Position numbers and translations under genes: made by a program
Shown: in pieces, positions 8,710-20,627 of the stretch
Position numbering within the stretch: the stretch's first letter is position 1
Layout of the letters: the number at the start of each line of letters is the position of its first letter
Notes under the pieces: generated by a model
Seen by the model: only the letters and a program-made list of their open reading frames with translations
What the model was told of the DNA's origin: nothing
The model's database searches: none
From: Campylobacterales bacterium
GTDB lineage: Bacteria > Campylobacterota > Campylobacteria > Campylobacterales > Sulfurimonadaceae
Assembly: GCA_026390165.1 (NCBI GenBank)
Contig: JAPLGM010000004.1
Span: 186,001-250,000 of the forward strand
Direction: 5' to 3'
Length of the DNA: 64,000 nucleotides

Positions 8710-11700
8710 TGCGTATTGTTATTGATTTACAAGCAGCGCAGGGTAGAAGTCGTTTCCGTGGTATTGGCCGGTATAGTATTTCACTTGCAAAAGCTATGGT
8801 ACGTAACCGTGGCGATCATGAGATAATTATTGCTCTCAATGGTCTTCTCCCAGAAAGCATCGAATTTATACGTGCAGAATTTGACGGATTATTGCCTCAG
8901 AGTAATATTGTAATATGGCAGGCTATTGCTCCTCTTTATCCTGCTGGTGATAATCCAGCCCATAGTTTGAACAAGCAAGTATCAGAATTACTCAGGAATA
9001 ATTTTTTAGCTAGTTTACAACCAGATATTGTACATATAACTAATCTTATGGATGGTTGGGATGAAGATGTCGTAACGAGTGTGAATGAAGAAAATAAAAG
9101 TTTTTTAACAGCGGTTACATTCTATGACGTGATACCATTAATGAATCCTCAGACATATTTAGTAGATCCTGCTGTATCACGTTATTATCACGAAAAAATA
9201 AATAATTTAAAGCGTGCAGATATTTTATTAGCCATTTCAAAATCATCATCTGAAGAAGCGATTGATTATCTTGAAGTTAACCATTTAAAAGTATTTAATA
9301 TTATGTCGGCAACTGAAGATTATTTTCAGCCTCTCTATCTCTCTAATACAACTGAGCAATTGATTCATCAAAAATTTGGATTAATACATCCTTTCATAAT
9401 GTATTCTGGTGCGACGGATGAACGTAAAAACCATTTACGGTTGATTAAAGCCTTTTCTTTATTACCCATAGATGTGAGAAAAAGTCATCAGCTTATCTTA
9501 GTTGGGCATTTACCGAATGAACATAGAGAAAAGTTTGAAATGTATATTAAACTATGTGGACTTCAAAAAAGTGATGTTCTAATTACTGGTCGTGTTAGTG
9601 ATGATGAAATGGTACAGCTGTACAATTTATGCAAACTATTTGTTTTTCCTTCATGGCATGAGGGGTTTGGTCTTCCTGCACTAGAAGCGATGGCTTGCGG
9701 TGCAGCAGTAATAGGCTCAAATACATCGAGTATTCCTGAAGTAATTGGGCGAGTGGATGCACTGTTTGATCCTTTTGACGAACAGTCTATTATGCTAAAA
9801 ATTTTAGAAGTACTGAATAATGATAAATTACGAGCCGATCTTGCTTCTCATGGTCTACGCCAAGCAAGAAAATTTTCATGGGATGAAAGTGCTAGACGAG
9901 CATTAAAAGCTTTCGAGGATTCTTATGCGGTACATAAGCCAACAATTAGAGAAGAAAGTTCAAAGCAAATTATCACGTCAAAGCTTATTGAAAAAATTAT
10001 AAAACTTGAGAATAAATTAATTAATGAAATTGATTTGAAAAAACTAGCTGGAGTGATTGCGCATAATCATCCTAAAAACAGTGAAAAGCAGTTATTCATT
10101 GATGTGTCTGAACTTGCCCATCGAGATAGTAAAACAGGTATTCAACGTGTTGTTCGTAGTATTGTGGCAGAATTAATAGCTAATCCTCCGGCTGGATATA
10201 GAGTTGAACCTGTTTATGTTATTGAACATATAACAAACTATTATTGTTACGCACGAAAATTTAAACAGAATTTTTCTGGTGATTATACGGAGTTAGCTGA
10301 AGATACACCTATAGAGCTAGCCAATGGTGATATTTTTATAGGATTAGATTTACAGCATCACGTTGTTATGCAGCAAGAACCTTTTTACAGATACATGAAA
10401 CAAATGGGCGTCCAAGTACATTTTGTAATATATGATTTATTACCGGTTCTATTGCCAGATGTATTTCCAAAAGGTACAGCTGATATACATGGTAAATGGT
10501 TGAGCGTATTGGCGCAGGCCGATGGAGTCTTATGTATTTCTCGAGCGGTTGCTGATGAGATGCTTGAATGGTTGAATGTATTTGGTCCTGAGCGAGTAAG
10601 ACCATTAAATATAGGATGGTTTCATCTGGGAGCAGATGTTTCTGGCTCTGTACCGAGTAAAGGGCTTCCTGATAACGCCAAAAGTGTTTTTATAGCATTA
10701 TCTAAGCGACCAACTTTTGTAATGGTAGGTACAATTGAACCACGTAAAGGGCAGATGCAGACTTTATTGGCGTGTGAACAGCTTTGGGCTCAAGGGATAG
10801 ATATTAATTTGGTCATCGTTGGTAAAAATGGATGGAATGTTGATCTCTTACTTGAAATGCTTCGCAACCATTCAGAACTGGGTAAACGATTGTTTTGGTT
10901 AGCAGGCGTTAGTGATGAGTACCTTGAAAAGGTGTATGCTTCTTCTTCATGTTTAATAGGTGCTTCTGAGGGTGAGGGATTTGGATTACCACTCATTGAA
11001 GCTGCTCAATATAAAATTCCAATGATACTTCGGGATATTCCGGTTTTTAGAGAAGTAGCAGGTGAATTTGCTTATTACTTTAAAAACGATAAGAATCCAG
11101 CAGTTTTAGCAACTAGTATCAAAGAATGGATGTTATTGAATGAAAAAAACAATCAGCCTAAATCTGACTTGATGCCTTGGATAACTTGGAAACAAAGTAC
11201 AGAAGATTTATTGAATATAGTGTTGAAGAATCAATGGTATAGCAATTGGAAGCCAGATAATATATATCGTTTTTGGGGCGGTGACAACCGTTTAGGCACC
11301 CAAGTTGGAAAACGTACCGGTAAAAATATTGAATCGATAGGTGAAGCAGGTTATCTAATTTTCGGTCCATATATCACTATGCCAGTAGGCAACTACAATA
11401 TCACTATCAAGGGTACTTCTCATGTCATTAGTAGTGCGCGAATGGATGTTGCGGTTAATGGAGGTTCTGTAATCCTTGGAGAATCTCCTTTGGGTGAAGC
11501 AGATAGTGATGGTTGTATGATATCGTTACCAATCCTACTGAATAAGGAATGCAATGATCTTGAAGTCAGGATATGGGTCAGTGCGGAGTCTGATATAAAG
11601 ATTAGTGAAATCGAAATTATTCCAGAGTCTGCTGTAGAAATTAAAGATATTACGGAAGATATCGGAAACATGGATAATACAGACATGGCAGTTGAGAGTG

Positions 11701-11789
11701 CAGAAGTTATTGCCCTTGAATCTGAAATTAGCCCGATATCCACAAACGCAAATAAAACTAAACAATCAAAACGTAATAAAAGACGGTAA
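8709..11789 (+). CDS. Double-module GT4 glycosyltransferase with C-terminal beta-rich domain
   Basis: The 1026-residue cytoplasmic protein has two complete GT-B modules. Module 1 (about 1-420) starts MRIVIDLQAAQG.SRFRGIGRY and has its donor motif EGFGLPALEA near residue 318. Module 2 (about 455-850) starts [22 protein letters not shown] and has VGTIEPRKG and EGFGLPLIEA near 755; it is closely similar to the 4522 gene product. Residues ~860-970 look like a beta-sandwich, perhaps carbohydrate binding, then a Lys/Arg-rich tail. The layout resembles WbdA-type polymerases that make two linkages alternately. Its start overlaps the coiled-coil gene stop (TAATG), supporting complex formation. Actual sugars and linkages are unknown. 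Confidence 0.85.
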   Translation: MRIVIDLQAAQGRSRFRGIGRYSISLAKAMVRNRGDHEIIIALNGLLPESIEFIRAEFDGLLPQSNIVIWQAIAPLYPAGDNPAHSLNKQVSELLRNNFLASLQPDIVHITNLMDGWDEDVVTSVNEENKSFLTAVTFYDVIPLMNPQTYLVDPAVSRYYHEKINNLKRADILLAISKSSSEEAIDYLEVNHLKVFNIMSATEDYFQPLYLSNTTEQLIHQKFGLIHPFIMYSGATDERKNHLRLIKAFSLLPIDVRKSHQLILVGHLPNEHREKFEMYIKLCGLQKSDVLITGRVSDDEMVQLYNLCKLFVFPSWHEGFGLPALEAMACGAAVIGSNTSSIPEVIGRVDALFDPFDEQSIMLKILEVLNNDKLRADLASHGLRQARKFSWDESARRALKAFEDSYAVHKPTIREESSKQIITSKLIEKIIKLENKLINEIDLKKLAGVIAHNHPKNSEKQLFIDVSELAHRDSKTGIQRVVRSIVAELIANPPAGYRVEPVYVIEHITNYYCYARKFKQNFSGDYTELAEDTPIELANGDIFIGLDLQHHVVMQQEPFYRYMKQMGVQVHFVIYDLLPVLLPDVFPKGTADIHGKWLSVLAQADGVLCISRAVADEMLEWLNVFGPERVRPLNIGWFHLGADVSGSVPSKGLPDNAKSVFIALSKRPTFVMVGTIEPRKGQMQTLLACEQLWAQGIDINLVIVGKNGWNVDLLLEMLRNHSELGKRLFWLAGVSDEYLEKVYASSSCLIGASEGEGFGLPLIEAAQYKIPMILRDIPVFREVAGEFAYYFKNDKNPAVLATSIKEWMLLNEKNNQPKSDLMPWITWKQSTEDLLNIVLKNQWYSNWKPDNIYRFWGGDNRLGTQVGKRTGKNIESIGEAGYLIFGPYITMPVGNYNITIKGTSHVISSARMDVAVNGGSVILGESPLGEADSDGCMISLPILLNKECNDLEVRIWVSAESDIKISEIEIIPESAVEIKDITEDIGNMDNTDMAVESAEVIALESEISPISTNANKTKQSKRNKRR

Positions 11790-11819
11790 TAAAGAACAAC
11801 ATAAGGATTTGGCTAGTAA

Positions 11820-12599
11820 ATGAAATCACTACACATCAATCACCCTTTGTGTAAAGCAACTATATTAGAACAAGGTGCGCAACTCATCGATTTTCAGCCG
11901 ACAGGTGAGGCTCCGCTTCTATGGTCTGCTGAACTCTCAACTTACTGTGAGGGGAAGCCGTTTCGTGGGGGTATCCCGATCTGCTGGCCGTGGTTTGGCA
12001 AAGGTCAAATACCTTCACACGGATTTGCTCGAATCATGCCGTGGGAGCTGGAGAGTCGAGACGAGTGTGAGGATGGGGTGAGATTACGTTGGATTTTACG
12101 TGACAGTGATGCAACACGTGCGATTTGGCCCCATTCGTTTGCGCTTACTCTCGATATGCATTTGAGTTCGAAATGTACAATGACGCTGCAAATAGATGCA
12201 CCCATAGAGACGACGGGGGCATTACACACCTATTTATTTACCGATGATGTCGGAATAATACAAATAGAGGGTTTGGGAGATCAATACATCGATGCACTCG
12301 ATGATGGAAAAATAGTCAAAACGGATGAAAAAATTCTGATAATTAAGGGAAATGTTGATAGAATTTATACGCATAGCTTAGGAAATAATTTATTAATTGG
12401 TCGAGATAAAATACTTCAAGTAACACATTATAATTATAGTGATATTGTTGTTTGGAATCCTTGGAGTGAAGGTGTAATGCGACTAAGCGATATGGCAGAA
12501 AATGATTATCAGAAGATGATATGTGTCGAGACGGCTAGAATTTTAAAGCCATTTGGTAAGCGAGACACTTTAGGTCTTGTAATTTGTAAATTAAAATAA
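11820..12599 (+). CDS. D-hexose-6-phosphate mutarotase-like (YeaD family aldose epimerase)
   Basis: Interconverts alpha and beta anomers of hexose-6-phosphates such as glucose- or mannose-6-phosphate. The motif GGIPICWPWFG followed by HGFAR is diagnostic for the YeaD branch of the galactose-mutarotase superfamily; the histidine is expected to be catalytic. The 259-residue length is slightly shorter than the usual 290-300. ATG at 11820 follows AAGGAT. Its placement inside the capsule run suggests it helps feed mannose-6-phosphate to ManC/phosphomannomutase, but this is inference: such genes often occur outside sugar clusters. Confidence 0.82.
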   Translation: MKSLHINHPLCKATILEQGAQLIDFQPTGEAPLLWSAELSTYCEGKPFRGGIPICWPWFGKGQIPSHGFARIMPWELESRDECEDGVRLRWILRDSDATRAIWPHSFALTLDMHLSSKCTMTLQIDAPIETTGALHTYLFTDDVGIIQIEGLGDQYIDALDDGKIVKTDEKILIIKGNVDRIYTHSLGNNLLIGRDKILQVTHYNYSDIVVWNPWSEGVMRLSDMAENDYQKMICVETARILKPFGKRDTLGLVICKLK

Positions 12600-14525
<1,926 letters not shown>

Positions 14526-14526
<1 letters not shown>

Positions 14527-15650
14527 TGAAAATCACTCTCGAAGCTTCTCCCATACTCCATACCCTCACGGGTATCGGTCGCTATACTTGGGAACTTGCT
14601 ACGCGATTATCCTATCACCCTGAAATTGATGATGTTGCTTTGTATGTACGAAATGAAATTGTGTGTGATGCTGAAGCAGTCATGAAAATGGGGCAGGAAA
14701 AAAAGCAGTATCCGTTGTGGTCAAAACCGATACGATTGACAAAACGGTTTTTAAAACGTCGTCATGCATATAATCGATGTCACCATTCGCTGGTACATGG
14801 ACCAAATTATTTTCTTCCGTCATGTGCTGAGAGCGGCATTATCACTGTCCATGATCTTTCTATTTATCGTTATCCCCAAACGCATCCGTTAGAACGTATT
14901 GCACAATTTGAAAAGAATTTTGATGCAACTCTCAGGCGTGCAAGCCATATTATTACCGATTCGGAAGCGATGCGTAGAGAGATTATTAATTTTTTTGGTT
15001 GGTCAGATGAACGTATTTCTGTTATAGGGCTGGGGGTAGCCCCTGAATTTAAGCCACGAGATTTTGATAATCAGTTTTTTTTAAATCGATATGGACTAAT
15101 CGCTGATGGGTATACTCTGTGTGTTTCAACGATCGAACCGCGAAAAAATATTGATAAACTTTTATCAGCCTACCGAATACTTCCTCAAAATTTGCGCAAT
15201 CGATTTCCTCTCGTTATCATAGGTGGAATAGGATGGCATGCGGAGCCGATTGTAGAACAAATAGAAGTAGGCGTGCGAGAGGGATGGGTCATTCGCCCCG
15301 GATTTGTTCCTGAACACGATCTATTGCTATTTTATTCCCATGCGAGATTGTTTGTTTATCCTTCTGCGTATGAAGGATTTGGACTTCCGGTTGTTGAAGC
15401 GATGGCGAGCGGTGTCCCTGTCATTATTTCCAATCGTACCAGTTTACCGGAAGTAGCTCAGGGAGCGGGAATCGTAATCGAACCGGATGACCAAACAGAA
15501 TTTGTTATGGCTCTACAACGAGGTTTGGATGATGAAATATGGCGTGCAAAAGCAAAGAGTAATGGGATAGAAGCTGCTAGAAACTATACATGGGAAAAAT
15601 GCGTTAATGAAACCGTTAATGTCTACCAAAAAATTGACAAACAAAGGTAA
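14526..15650 (+). CDS. GT4-family glycosyltransferase
   Basis: The 374-residue GT-B enzyme has an N-terminal acceptor domain starting MKITLEASPIL and TGIGRYTWELA, and the C-terminal donor motifs VSTIEPRKN and EGFGLPVVEAMASG. It resembles module 1 of the 8709 gene more than the TGIQRVVR group and is typical of mannosyl- or rhamnosyltransferases using GDP-sugars. The ATG at 14526 shares a base with the rmd stop; a TTG one codon earlier is less likely. It is flanked by the two ends of the GDP-sugar pathway (rmd, phosphomannomutase), consistent with a D-rhamnosyl or mannosyl donor, though that is inference. Confidence 0.86.
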
Positions 15651-15655
15651 AGTAA

Positions 15656-17149
15656 ATGATAGATGAAAATTTTTCCAATAGTACAATATCTGTGCTGATG
15701 CAACAAAGTGGTGTTGCTTTTGGAACCAGCGGTGCAAGAGGGTTAGTGAGCGCAATGACAGATAAGGTCTGTTTTGCTTATACGGTGGGATTTTTACAAT
15801 ATCTTACGGAACGCGGTGAATTTTTTTCAGGACAGAAAGTAGCGGTTGCCGGAGATTTGCGTCCAAGTTCAGAACGTATTAAGAGAGCTTGTTTAGCAGC
15901 AATACAGTATTGTGGCGGAATTGCTGTTGATTGCGGTGAAGTGCCAACACCTGCTTTGTGTTATTATGCTTATGGGTTGGGTATCCCCTCGATGATGGTG
16001 ACGGGAAGTCACATCCCCGACGATCGTAACGGAATTAAGTTTAATCGCGCGCATGGAGAGTTTCTGAAAATAGATGAAATGATGATGCGTGAAGAAAGGG
16101 TAAAAATTCCTGAAAATTTCTTTGATACTGAAGGGATGCTTTGTGTAGGTATCGCTGATTATGACTGTATGGATGTCTCTGATTTATATATCGCTCGCTA
16201 TGTTGATTTTTTTGGTTCTGAAGCTTTAAGAGGGGTGCGATTAGGTGTTTATGAACATTCGGCTGTCGGACGCGATATTGTTATACGGATTCTTAGTGGC
16301 TTGAATGCTGATGTCGTGAGACTTGGAAGATCCGATGTCTTTATACCGGTAGACACAGAAGCCGTGAGAGAAGAAGATGTGATATTAGCTAAAAATTGGG
16401 CAAATGAGAACGACTTATATGCTATTTTAACGACGGACGGAGATTCGGATAGACCGTTATTGGCTGATGAAAAAGGGGAGTGGATACGAGGCGATGTTTT
16501 GGGTATCGTAGCCGCGCAATTTTTGTCTGCTCAAGGTGTTGTTACTCCCATTAGCAGTAATACTGCATTAGAACGAGCTGGCTTTGCTACCGTGACGAAA
16601 CGAACACGTATAGGCTCTCCTTTTGTTATTTCTGCGATGACGGAACTCTCTGAAAGTGGTCAAAAACCTATCGTAGGATATGAAGCCAACGGCGGATTTT
16701 TATTGAATGATGATATTACTAACAAAGATGAAATTTTGTCAGCATTACCAACGCGCGATGCTGTTTTGCCTATGCTATGCGCTGTAATTGCTTCGCGACA
16801 GCAGGGTAAGCTTTCTGAATTTATGAAAAACTTACCGCAACGTTACACATTAAGTGATCGCATCAAAGAGATGCCGACATCAATCAGTGAATCTCAATTG
16901 GAGATGTTCAATAGTTCGGAAGGGATGAGCGTTGCTGAGAATATTTTTGGAAATATTTGCGGTAAAAGTAATTTGATTGACCACACTGATGGAGTCAGAA
17001 TCAGTTTTGATTCAGAAGAAATTATCCATTTGCGTCCTTCGGGGAATGCTCCAGAATTACGAGTCTATGTTGAAGCTGCTTCGATTGAGCGTGCGAATAC
17101 AATTTTACATGAAACAATGAAGATCGTCTTAACATGGAAATCACGTTAA
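15656..17149 (+). CDS. manB: Phosphomannomutase (alpha-D-phosphohexomutase family)
   Basis: Interconverts mannose-6-phosphate and mannose-1-phosphate, the step before ManC. The active-site serine loop TGSHIPDDRNGIKF, the metal loop DGDSDRP, the sugar loop GYEANGG and the phosphate-binding RPSGNAPELR are all present in the expected order. The 497 residues are somewhat more than the usual 450-460. The serine loop has His-Ile where most family members have His-Asn, a minor variant. ATG at 15656 follows AAAGGTAA closely after the previous gene. Phosphoglucomutase activity is a possible side activity. Confidence 0.9.
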   Translation: MIDENFSNSTISVLMQQSGVAFGTSGARGLVSAMTDKVCFAYTVGFLQYLTERGEFFSGQKVAVAGDLRPSSERIKRACLAAIQYCGGIAVDCGEVPTPALCYYAYGLGIPSMMVTGSHIPDDRNGIKFNRAHGEFLKIDEMMMREERVKIPENFFDTEGMLCVGIADYDCMDVSDLYIARYVDFFGSEALRGVRLGVYEHSAVGRDIVIRILSGLNADVVRLGRSDVFIPVDTEAVREEDVILAKNWANENDLYAILTTDGDSDRPLLADEKGEWIRGDVLGIVAAQFLSAQGVVTPISSNTALERAGFATVTKRTRIGSPFVISAMTELSESGQKPIVGYEANGGFLLNDDITNKDEILSALPTRDAVLPMLCAVIASRQQGKLSEFMKNLPQRYTLSDRIKEMPTSISESQLEMFNSSEGMSVAENIFGNICGKSNLIDHTDGVRISFDSEEIIHLRPSGNAPELRVYVEAASIERANTILHETMKIVLTWKSR

Positions 17150-17225
17150 AAGGGTATTATTCTCAATATCCTGAGTGGTAAAAGTTAGTTAGAATATCGA
17201 AGTTAATTTGAATGAAAGAAGAATT

Positions 17226-18395
17226 ATGAATTTGAAAGAGATTTCCCTACTCTCTGGAGTGGTTAGTGTTTTATTATTAACAGGATGTGCAAGTACGACT
17301 TCCTATCTCTCATCAAGTGGACCTAGCACGTCAAAGGTGAATGAGGTGAATGAAACCAACAGTGCCGTCCAGATTGTCGATGTCGATGATAAAGTAGCGC
17401 GCCGTTTATTAAATAGCAACAAGCAAGCACAATTTTCTGAAGCATTTACGGAAAAAATAAGTTCAAATTATACGGTTGGGGCAGGGGATGCACTGGAAGT
17501 ATCAATTTGGGAAGCACCTCCTGCAACTCTTTTTGGTTCAGGACTTTCGGATATTAAATCAGGTGGAGCTACAAGTAAAGTAAGTACATTACCTGAGCAG
17601 ATTATTCAAAGCAATGGCATGGTGAATATCCCTTTTGCAGGACAAGTGAGTGCAGCTGGAAAAACACTGCATGAAATCGAAAGTGAAATCATAAAGCGTC
17701 TTCATGGTAAGGCGAATCAGCCTCAAGTTTTGGTGCGCCTTACACGTAATACTTCAGCTAATGTTACTATAGTTGGGGAAGTGGGAGCGAGTGTCCGTAT
17801 GCCGCTAAGTCCAAGAGGGGAAAAGCTTCTTGATGCCCTTGCAGCTTCGGGTGGAGTACGGCAACCCGTCAATAAAATGACGATGCAAGTGACGCGTGGG
17901 GATGTGGTTCGTTCTATGCCCCTTGAACGTGTTATCTTAGATCCAAAACAAAACATTGTTTTACAACCGGGGGATGTTATTACGGCAATGTATCAACCTC
18001 TTAGTTTCACAGTACTGGGTGCTACGGGTAAAAATGAAGAGCAAAATTTTGAGGCACAAGGAATATCATTAGCTCAGGCATTAGCGCGTGCCGGAGGATT
18101 ACAAGATGCTCGTGCAGATGCTCAGGGAGTATTTATTTTTCGTTTTGAAGATCCAGACGCTGTCGAATGGAAGTCAAAACCTAATATGACGCCGGATGGT
18201 AAAGTCCCTGTCATTTATCGAGTGGATTTGAAAAATCCAGCTACTTTTTTCGTTGCGCAGGGTTTTCCGATACGCAACAAAGATGTTTTGTATGTGTCCA
18301 ATGCGCCAGCAGCAGAGATGCAAAAGTTTCTTAATATCTTGACCTCCGCTATCTTTACGGTTACGGCACCTATGAGTTCAGGATTGATTAAATAG
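17226..18395 (+). CDS. Outer-membrane polysaccharide export lipoprotein (CtrA/BexD/Wza type)
   Basis: Forms the outer-membrane export channel for the capsule. The ATG at 17226 gives a clean lipoprotein signal with lipobox LLTGC (Cys21); an in-frame TTG at 17208 would add six residues before it and is less likely. A polysaccharide-export domain begins at YTVGAGDALEVSIWE, followed by two SLBB-like domains and a C-terminal stretch of about 20 residues that could be the membrane-spanning helix. At 389 residues it matches CtrA/BexD/Wza rather than the longer KpsD of E. coli. It lies 76 bases after manB, the largest gap within the capsule run, so an internal promoter is possible, but none is clear. 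Confidence 0.88.
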   Translation: MNLKEISLLSGVVSVLLLTGCASTTSYLSSSGPSTSKVNEVNETNSAVQIVDVDDKVARRLLNSNKQAQFSEAFTEKISSNYTVGAGDALEVSIWEAPPATLFGSGLSDIKSGGATSKVSTLPEQIIQSNGMVNIPFAGQVSAAGKTLHEIESEIIKRLHGKANQPQVLVRLTRNTSANVTIVGEVGASVRMPLSPRGEKLLDALAASGGVRQPVNKMTMQVTRGDVVRSMPLERVILDPKQNIVLQPGDVITAMYQPLSFTVLGATGKNEEQNFEAQGISLAQALARAGGLQDARADAQGVFIFRFEDPDAVEWKSKPNMTPDGKVPVIYRVDLKNPATFFVAQGFPIRNKDVLYVSNAPAAEMQKFLNILTSAIFTVTAPMSSGLIK

Positions 18396-18397
18396 CG

Positions 18398-19546
18398 ATG
18401 ATTATGGATGTAACACGCCTCGTAGGCAGATTCTTTAAAAGAAAGCTACCTACTGGGATTGATAGGGTATGTCTAGCTTACGTGGAGCGTTATGGGGACA
18501 AAAGCTGTGCTTTGATACGCATAGGAGACAAATATCATATTGTAGGTAAATCTATTTCACAAGAAATTTTCACTCTGCTTTTATGCCCTGAAAATGCTAA
18601 ACACACTCATATGATTTGGTTGCTACTACGTTCATTTTTTACATTAAACTCTTCCCCTACAAGAGGAAAAATAATGTTTAATATTGGACATATGGGGTTA
18701 GATAGAGAAGAGTATCCACATGTTATTAAGAAAATGGAGGTTAAACCTATTTTTATGGTGCATGATCTTATCCCGATTCACTATCCAGAATATGGGCGTG
18801 TAGGTGAGAAAGAACGGCATATAAGAAGGATAAATTGTGTATTGGATACGGCAACAGCCATTGTCACAAATTCTCAAGCAACACTGAATGAGTTAAGAGT
18901 ATATTCTGATGCTCAGAATAAGCCAACCCCATACGCCATTGCAGCTCTTTTAGGTACCCTTGTTTTAACGAAGGAACAATGCAATGCACCTCTTAAGGTT
19001 CCATATTTTGTAATATTAGGGACAATTGAAGGACGTAAAAATCATTTATTATTATTGAATATTTGGCGAAATTTGGTAGATACTCTCGGTGATGAAACTC
19101 CAATATTGGTCATTATTGGACAGCGTGGTTGGGAGTGTGAAAATGTTATTGATCTTCTAGATAGATGTGACAAATTAAAAAATTATGTCATTGAAATTCC
19201 TCGATGTTCGGATGAGATGTTATCTGCCTATCTACACCACACGTGTGCGCTTCTTTTCCCTTCTTTTGTTGAGGGTTATGGGATGCCATTAGCAGAAGCA
19301 CTAAGTATTGGAGTCCCTGTCCTTGCGAGTGATTTGGGAGTCTTTCGAGAGATTGCTGGAGATATACCCGAGTATATTGATTCGTTAGATGGAAAAAGAT
19401 GGAAAGAGATGATCATTGAATACGCACGTTCAAATTCATCTAAACGTCAGGATCAAATAGAACGGATCAAAAAACTTGAATTGCCAACGTGGGAGTATCA
19501 TTTTAATCAAGTGGATAATTTGATTACTTTAATGGTTAGTAAATGA
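18398..19546 (+). CDS. GT4-family glycosyltransferase
   Basis: The 382-residue GT-B protein starts MIMDVTRLVG and LPTGIDRVCLAYV, a distant version of the TGIQRVVR acceptor-domain motif seen in the 4522 and 8709 products. Donor-domain motifs are LGTIEGRKNH, EGYGMPLAEAL and FREIAGD. Family membership is clear, specificity is not. It starts two bases after the export lipoprotein gene and overlaps kpsC (ATGA), so it sits among the export and linker genes. One possibility is that it adds the first repeat-unit sugar to the Kdo linker, but nothing in the sequence proves this. Confidence 0.82.
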   Translation: MIMDVTRLVGRFFKRKLPTGIDRVCLAYVERYGDKSCALIRIGDKYHIVGKSISQEIFTLLLCPENAKHTHMIWLLLRSFFTLNSSPTRGKIMFNIGHMGLDREEYPHVIKKMEVKPIFMVHDLIPIHYPEYGRVGEKERHIRRINCVLDTATAIVTNSQATLNELRVYSDAQNKPTPYAIAALLGTLVLTKEQCNAPLKVPYFVILGTIEGRKNHLLLLNIWRNLVDTLGDETPILVIIGQRGWECENVIDLLDRCDKLKNYVIEIPRCSDEMLSAYLHHTCALLFPSFVEGYGMPLAEALSIGVPVLASDLGVFREIAGDIPEYIDSLDGKRWKEMIIEYARSNSSKRQDQIERIKKLELPTWEYHFNQVDNLITLMVSK

Positions 19547-20604
19547 ATTATTTTTTCGGATTTTCCTACTGGAAACACCCTCTTATTGAACCTTTTTTTG
19601 ATAAGCAATCGGTTTTTATTAATCCATTTTTTAAACGTGAATACTTGAAAAAAGCACTTCAGAAAGGGATGAATAATAAAAGTTCAATTTATATTTGGGG
19701 TAAAAAAGAGTTTCCAGAAGTTGAACAGTATGCCCATGATCACGCTATTGCCCTCTTTCGTGTTGAAGATGGATTTATCCGATCGGTAGGGTTAGGTTCC
19801 GACCTGACACAACCATATTCTCTTGTTGTGGATTCGAGGGGGATCTATTTTGATCCAACGGCAGAAAGCGATTTGGAGCATATTCTCCAAAATCATCTTT
19901 TTTCGAAAGCTGAAATTGGACGTGCTAGAGATATTCGACATTATCTAATTGAAAAAAAGATCTCGAAATATAATCTTTATAGCAATGTAGAGTTGGCTTT
20001 ACCAAAAGATAAAAAAATTATTATTGTTCCAGGGCAAGTGGAAGATGATGCGTCAATTTTGTATGGGGCGAACGGGATGAGCAATTTGAAGCTGCTACAA
20101 CAAACGAGAATAAATCGTCCGGATGCGTATATCGTCTATAAACCACATCCTGATGTTCTCGTCGGTAATCGAGTAGGAGCTGTTATTGAAAGCGATGCGC
20201 TTAGTTATTGTGACCGCATTGTTACGGAAGTGGGTATTGACAGCGTCTTGGCTTGCGCTGATGAAGTTCACACGATGACCTCACTGGTAGGATTTGAGGC
20301 AATGATGCGAGGGATTAAAGTGGTTACCTACGGAGTACCGTTTTATGCAGGGTGGGGATTGAGTGAAGATTCCCATAGGTGTGAGCGACGGAGCCGAATA
20401 TTGAATATCGATGAACTTGTTGCTGGGGCGTATTTACTCTATCCTCGTTATATTCATCCTGAAACGAAAATGCAGTGTGAGATTGAAGAGGTAGTGAACG
20501 TATTTGAGCGAGAACGTAGCGTATACCGTAACTCGATTACACAAAAAGTTCGTAACTGGATGAGCCGAAAGTCACAGCAAATTTACCGTATAATACGAGA
20601 TTAA
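19543..20604 (+). CDS. kpsC: KpsC-like beta-Kdo transferase, single module
   Basis: Adds beta-linked Kdo residues to the glycolipid on which ABC-exported capsules are built. Motifs FGFSYWKHPL at the N-terminus, FRVEDGFIRSVGLG, VPGQVEDDAS and YKPHPDV are those of a KpsC catalytic module. Canonical KpsC is about 670 residues with two such modules; this protein is only 353, and the opening and the VEDDAS motif look most like the C-terminal module. The neighbouring sequence carries no remnant of the other module, so this is not a simple frameshift. Start and stop fit tightly with neighbours. Family firm; module identity is from memory. Confidence 0.8.
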   Translation: MNYFFGFSYWKHPLIEPFFDKQSVFINPFFKREYLKKALQKGMNNKSSIYIWGKKEFPEVEQYAHDHAIALFRVEDGFIRSVGLGSDLTQPYSLVVDSRGIYFDPTAESDLEHILQNHLFSKAEIGRARDIRHYLIEKKISKYNLYSNVELALPKDKKIIIVPGQVEDDASILYGANGMSNLKLLQQTRINRPDAYIVYKPHPDVLVGNRVGAVIESDALSYCDRIVTEVGIDSVLACADEVHTMTSLVGFEAMMRGIKVVTYGVPFYAGWGLSEDSHRCERRSRILNIDELVAGAYLLYPRYIHPETKMQCEIEEVVNVFERERSVYRNSITQKVRNWMSRKSQQIYRIIRD

Positions 20605-20627
20605 ATTAAATATAAAGAGTTTTTTCG

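Noticed and set aside
4522-11789. Recent horizontal acquisition of the glycosyltransferase block flanked by a mobile element
   Set aside because: The block looks more AT-rich than the nuo region by eye, but no transposase, integrase, tRNA or flanking direct repeat is seen, so transfer cannot be supported from the window.
19543-20604. Frameshifted or truncated full-length KpsC
   Set aside because: Upstream is an intact glycosyltransferase gene overlapping by four bases and downstream an intact kpsS; there is no remnant of a second module.
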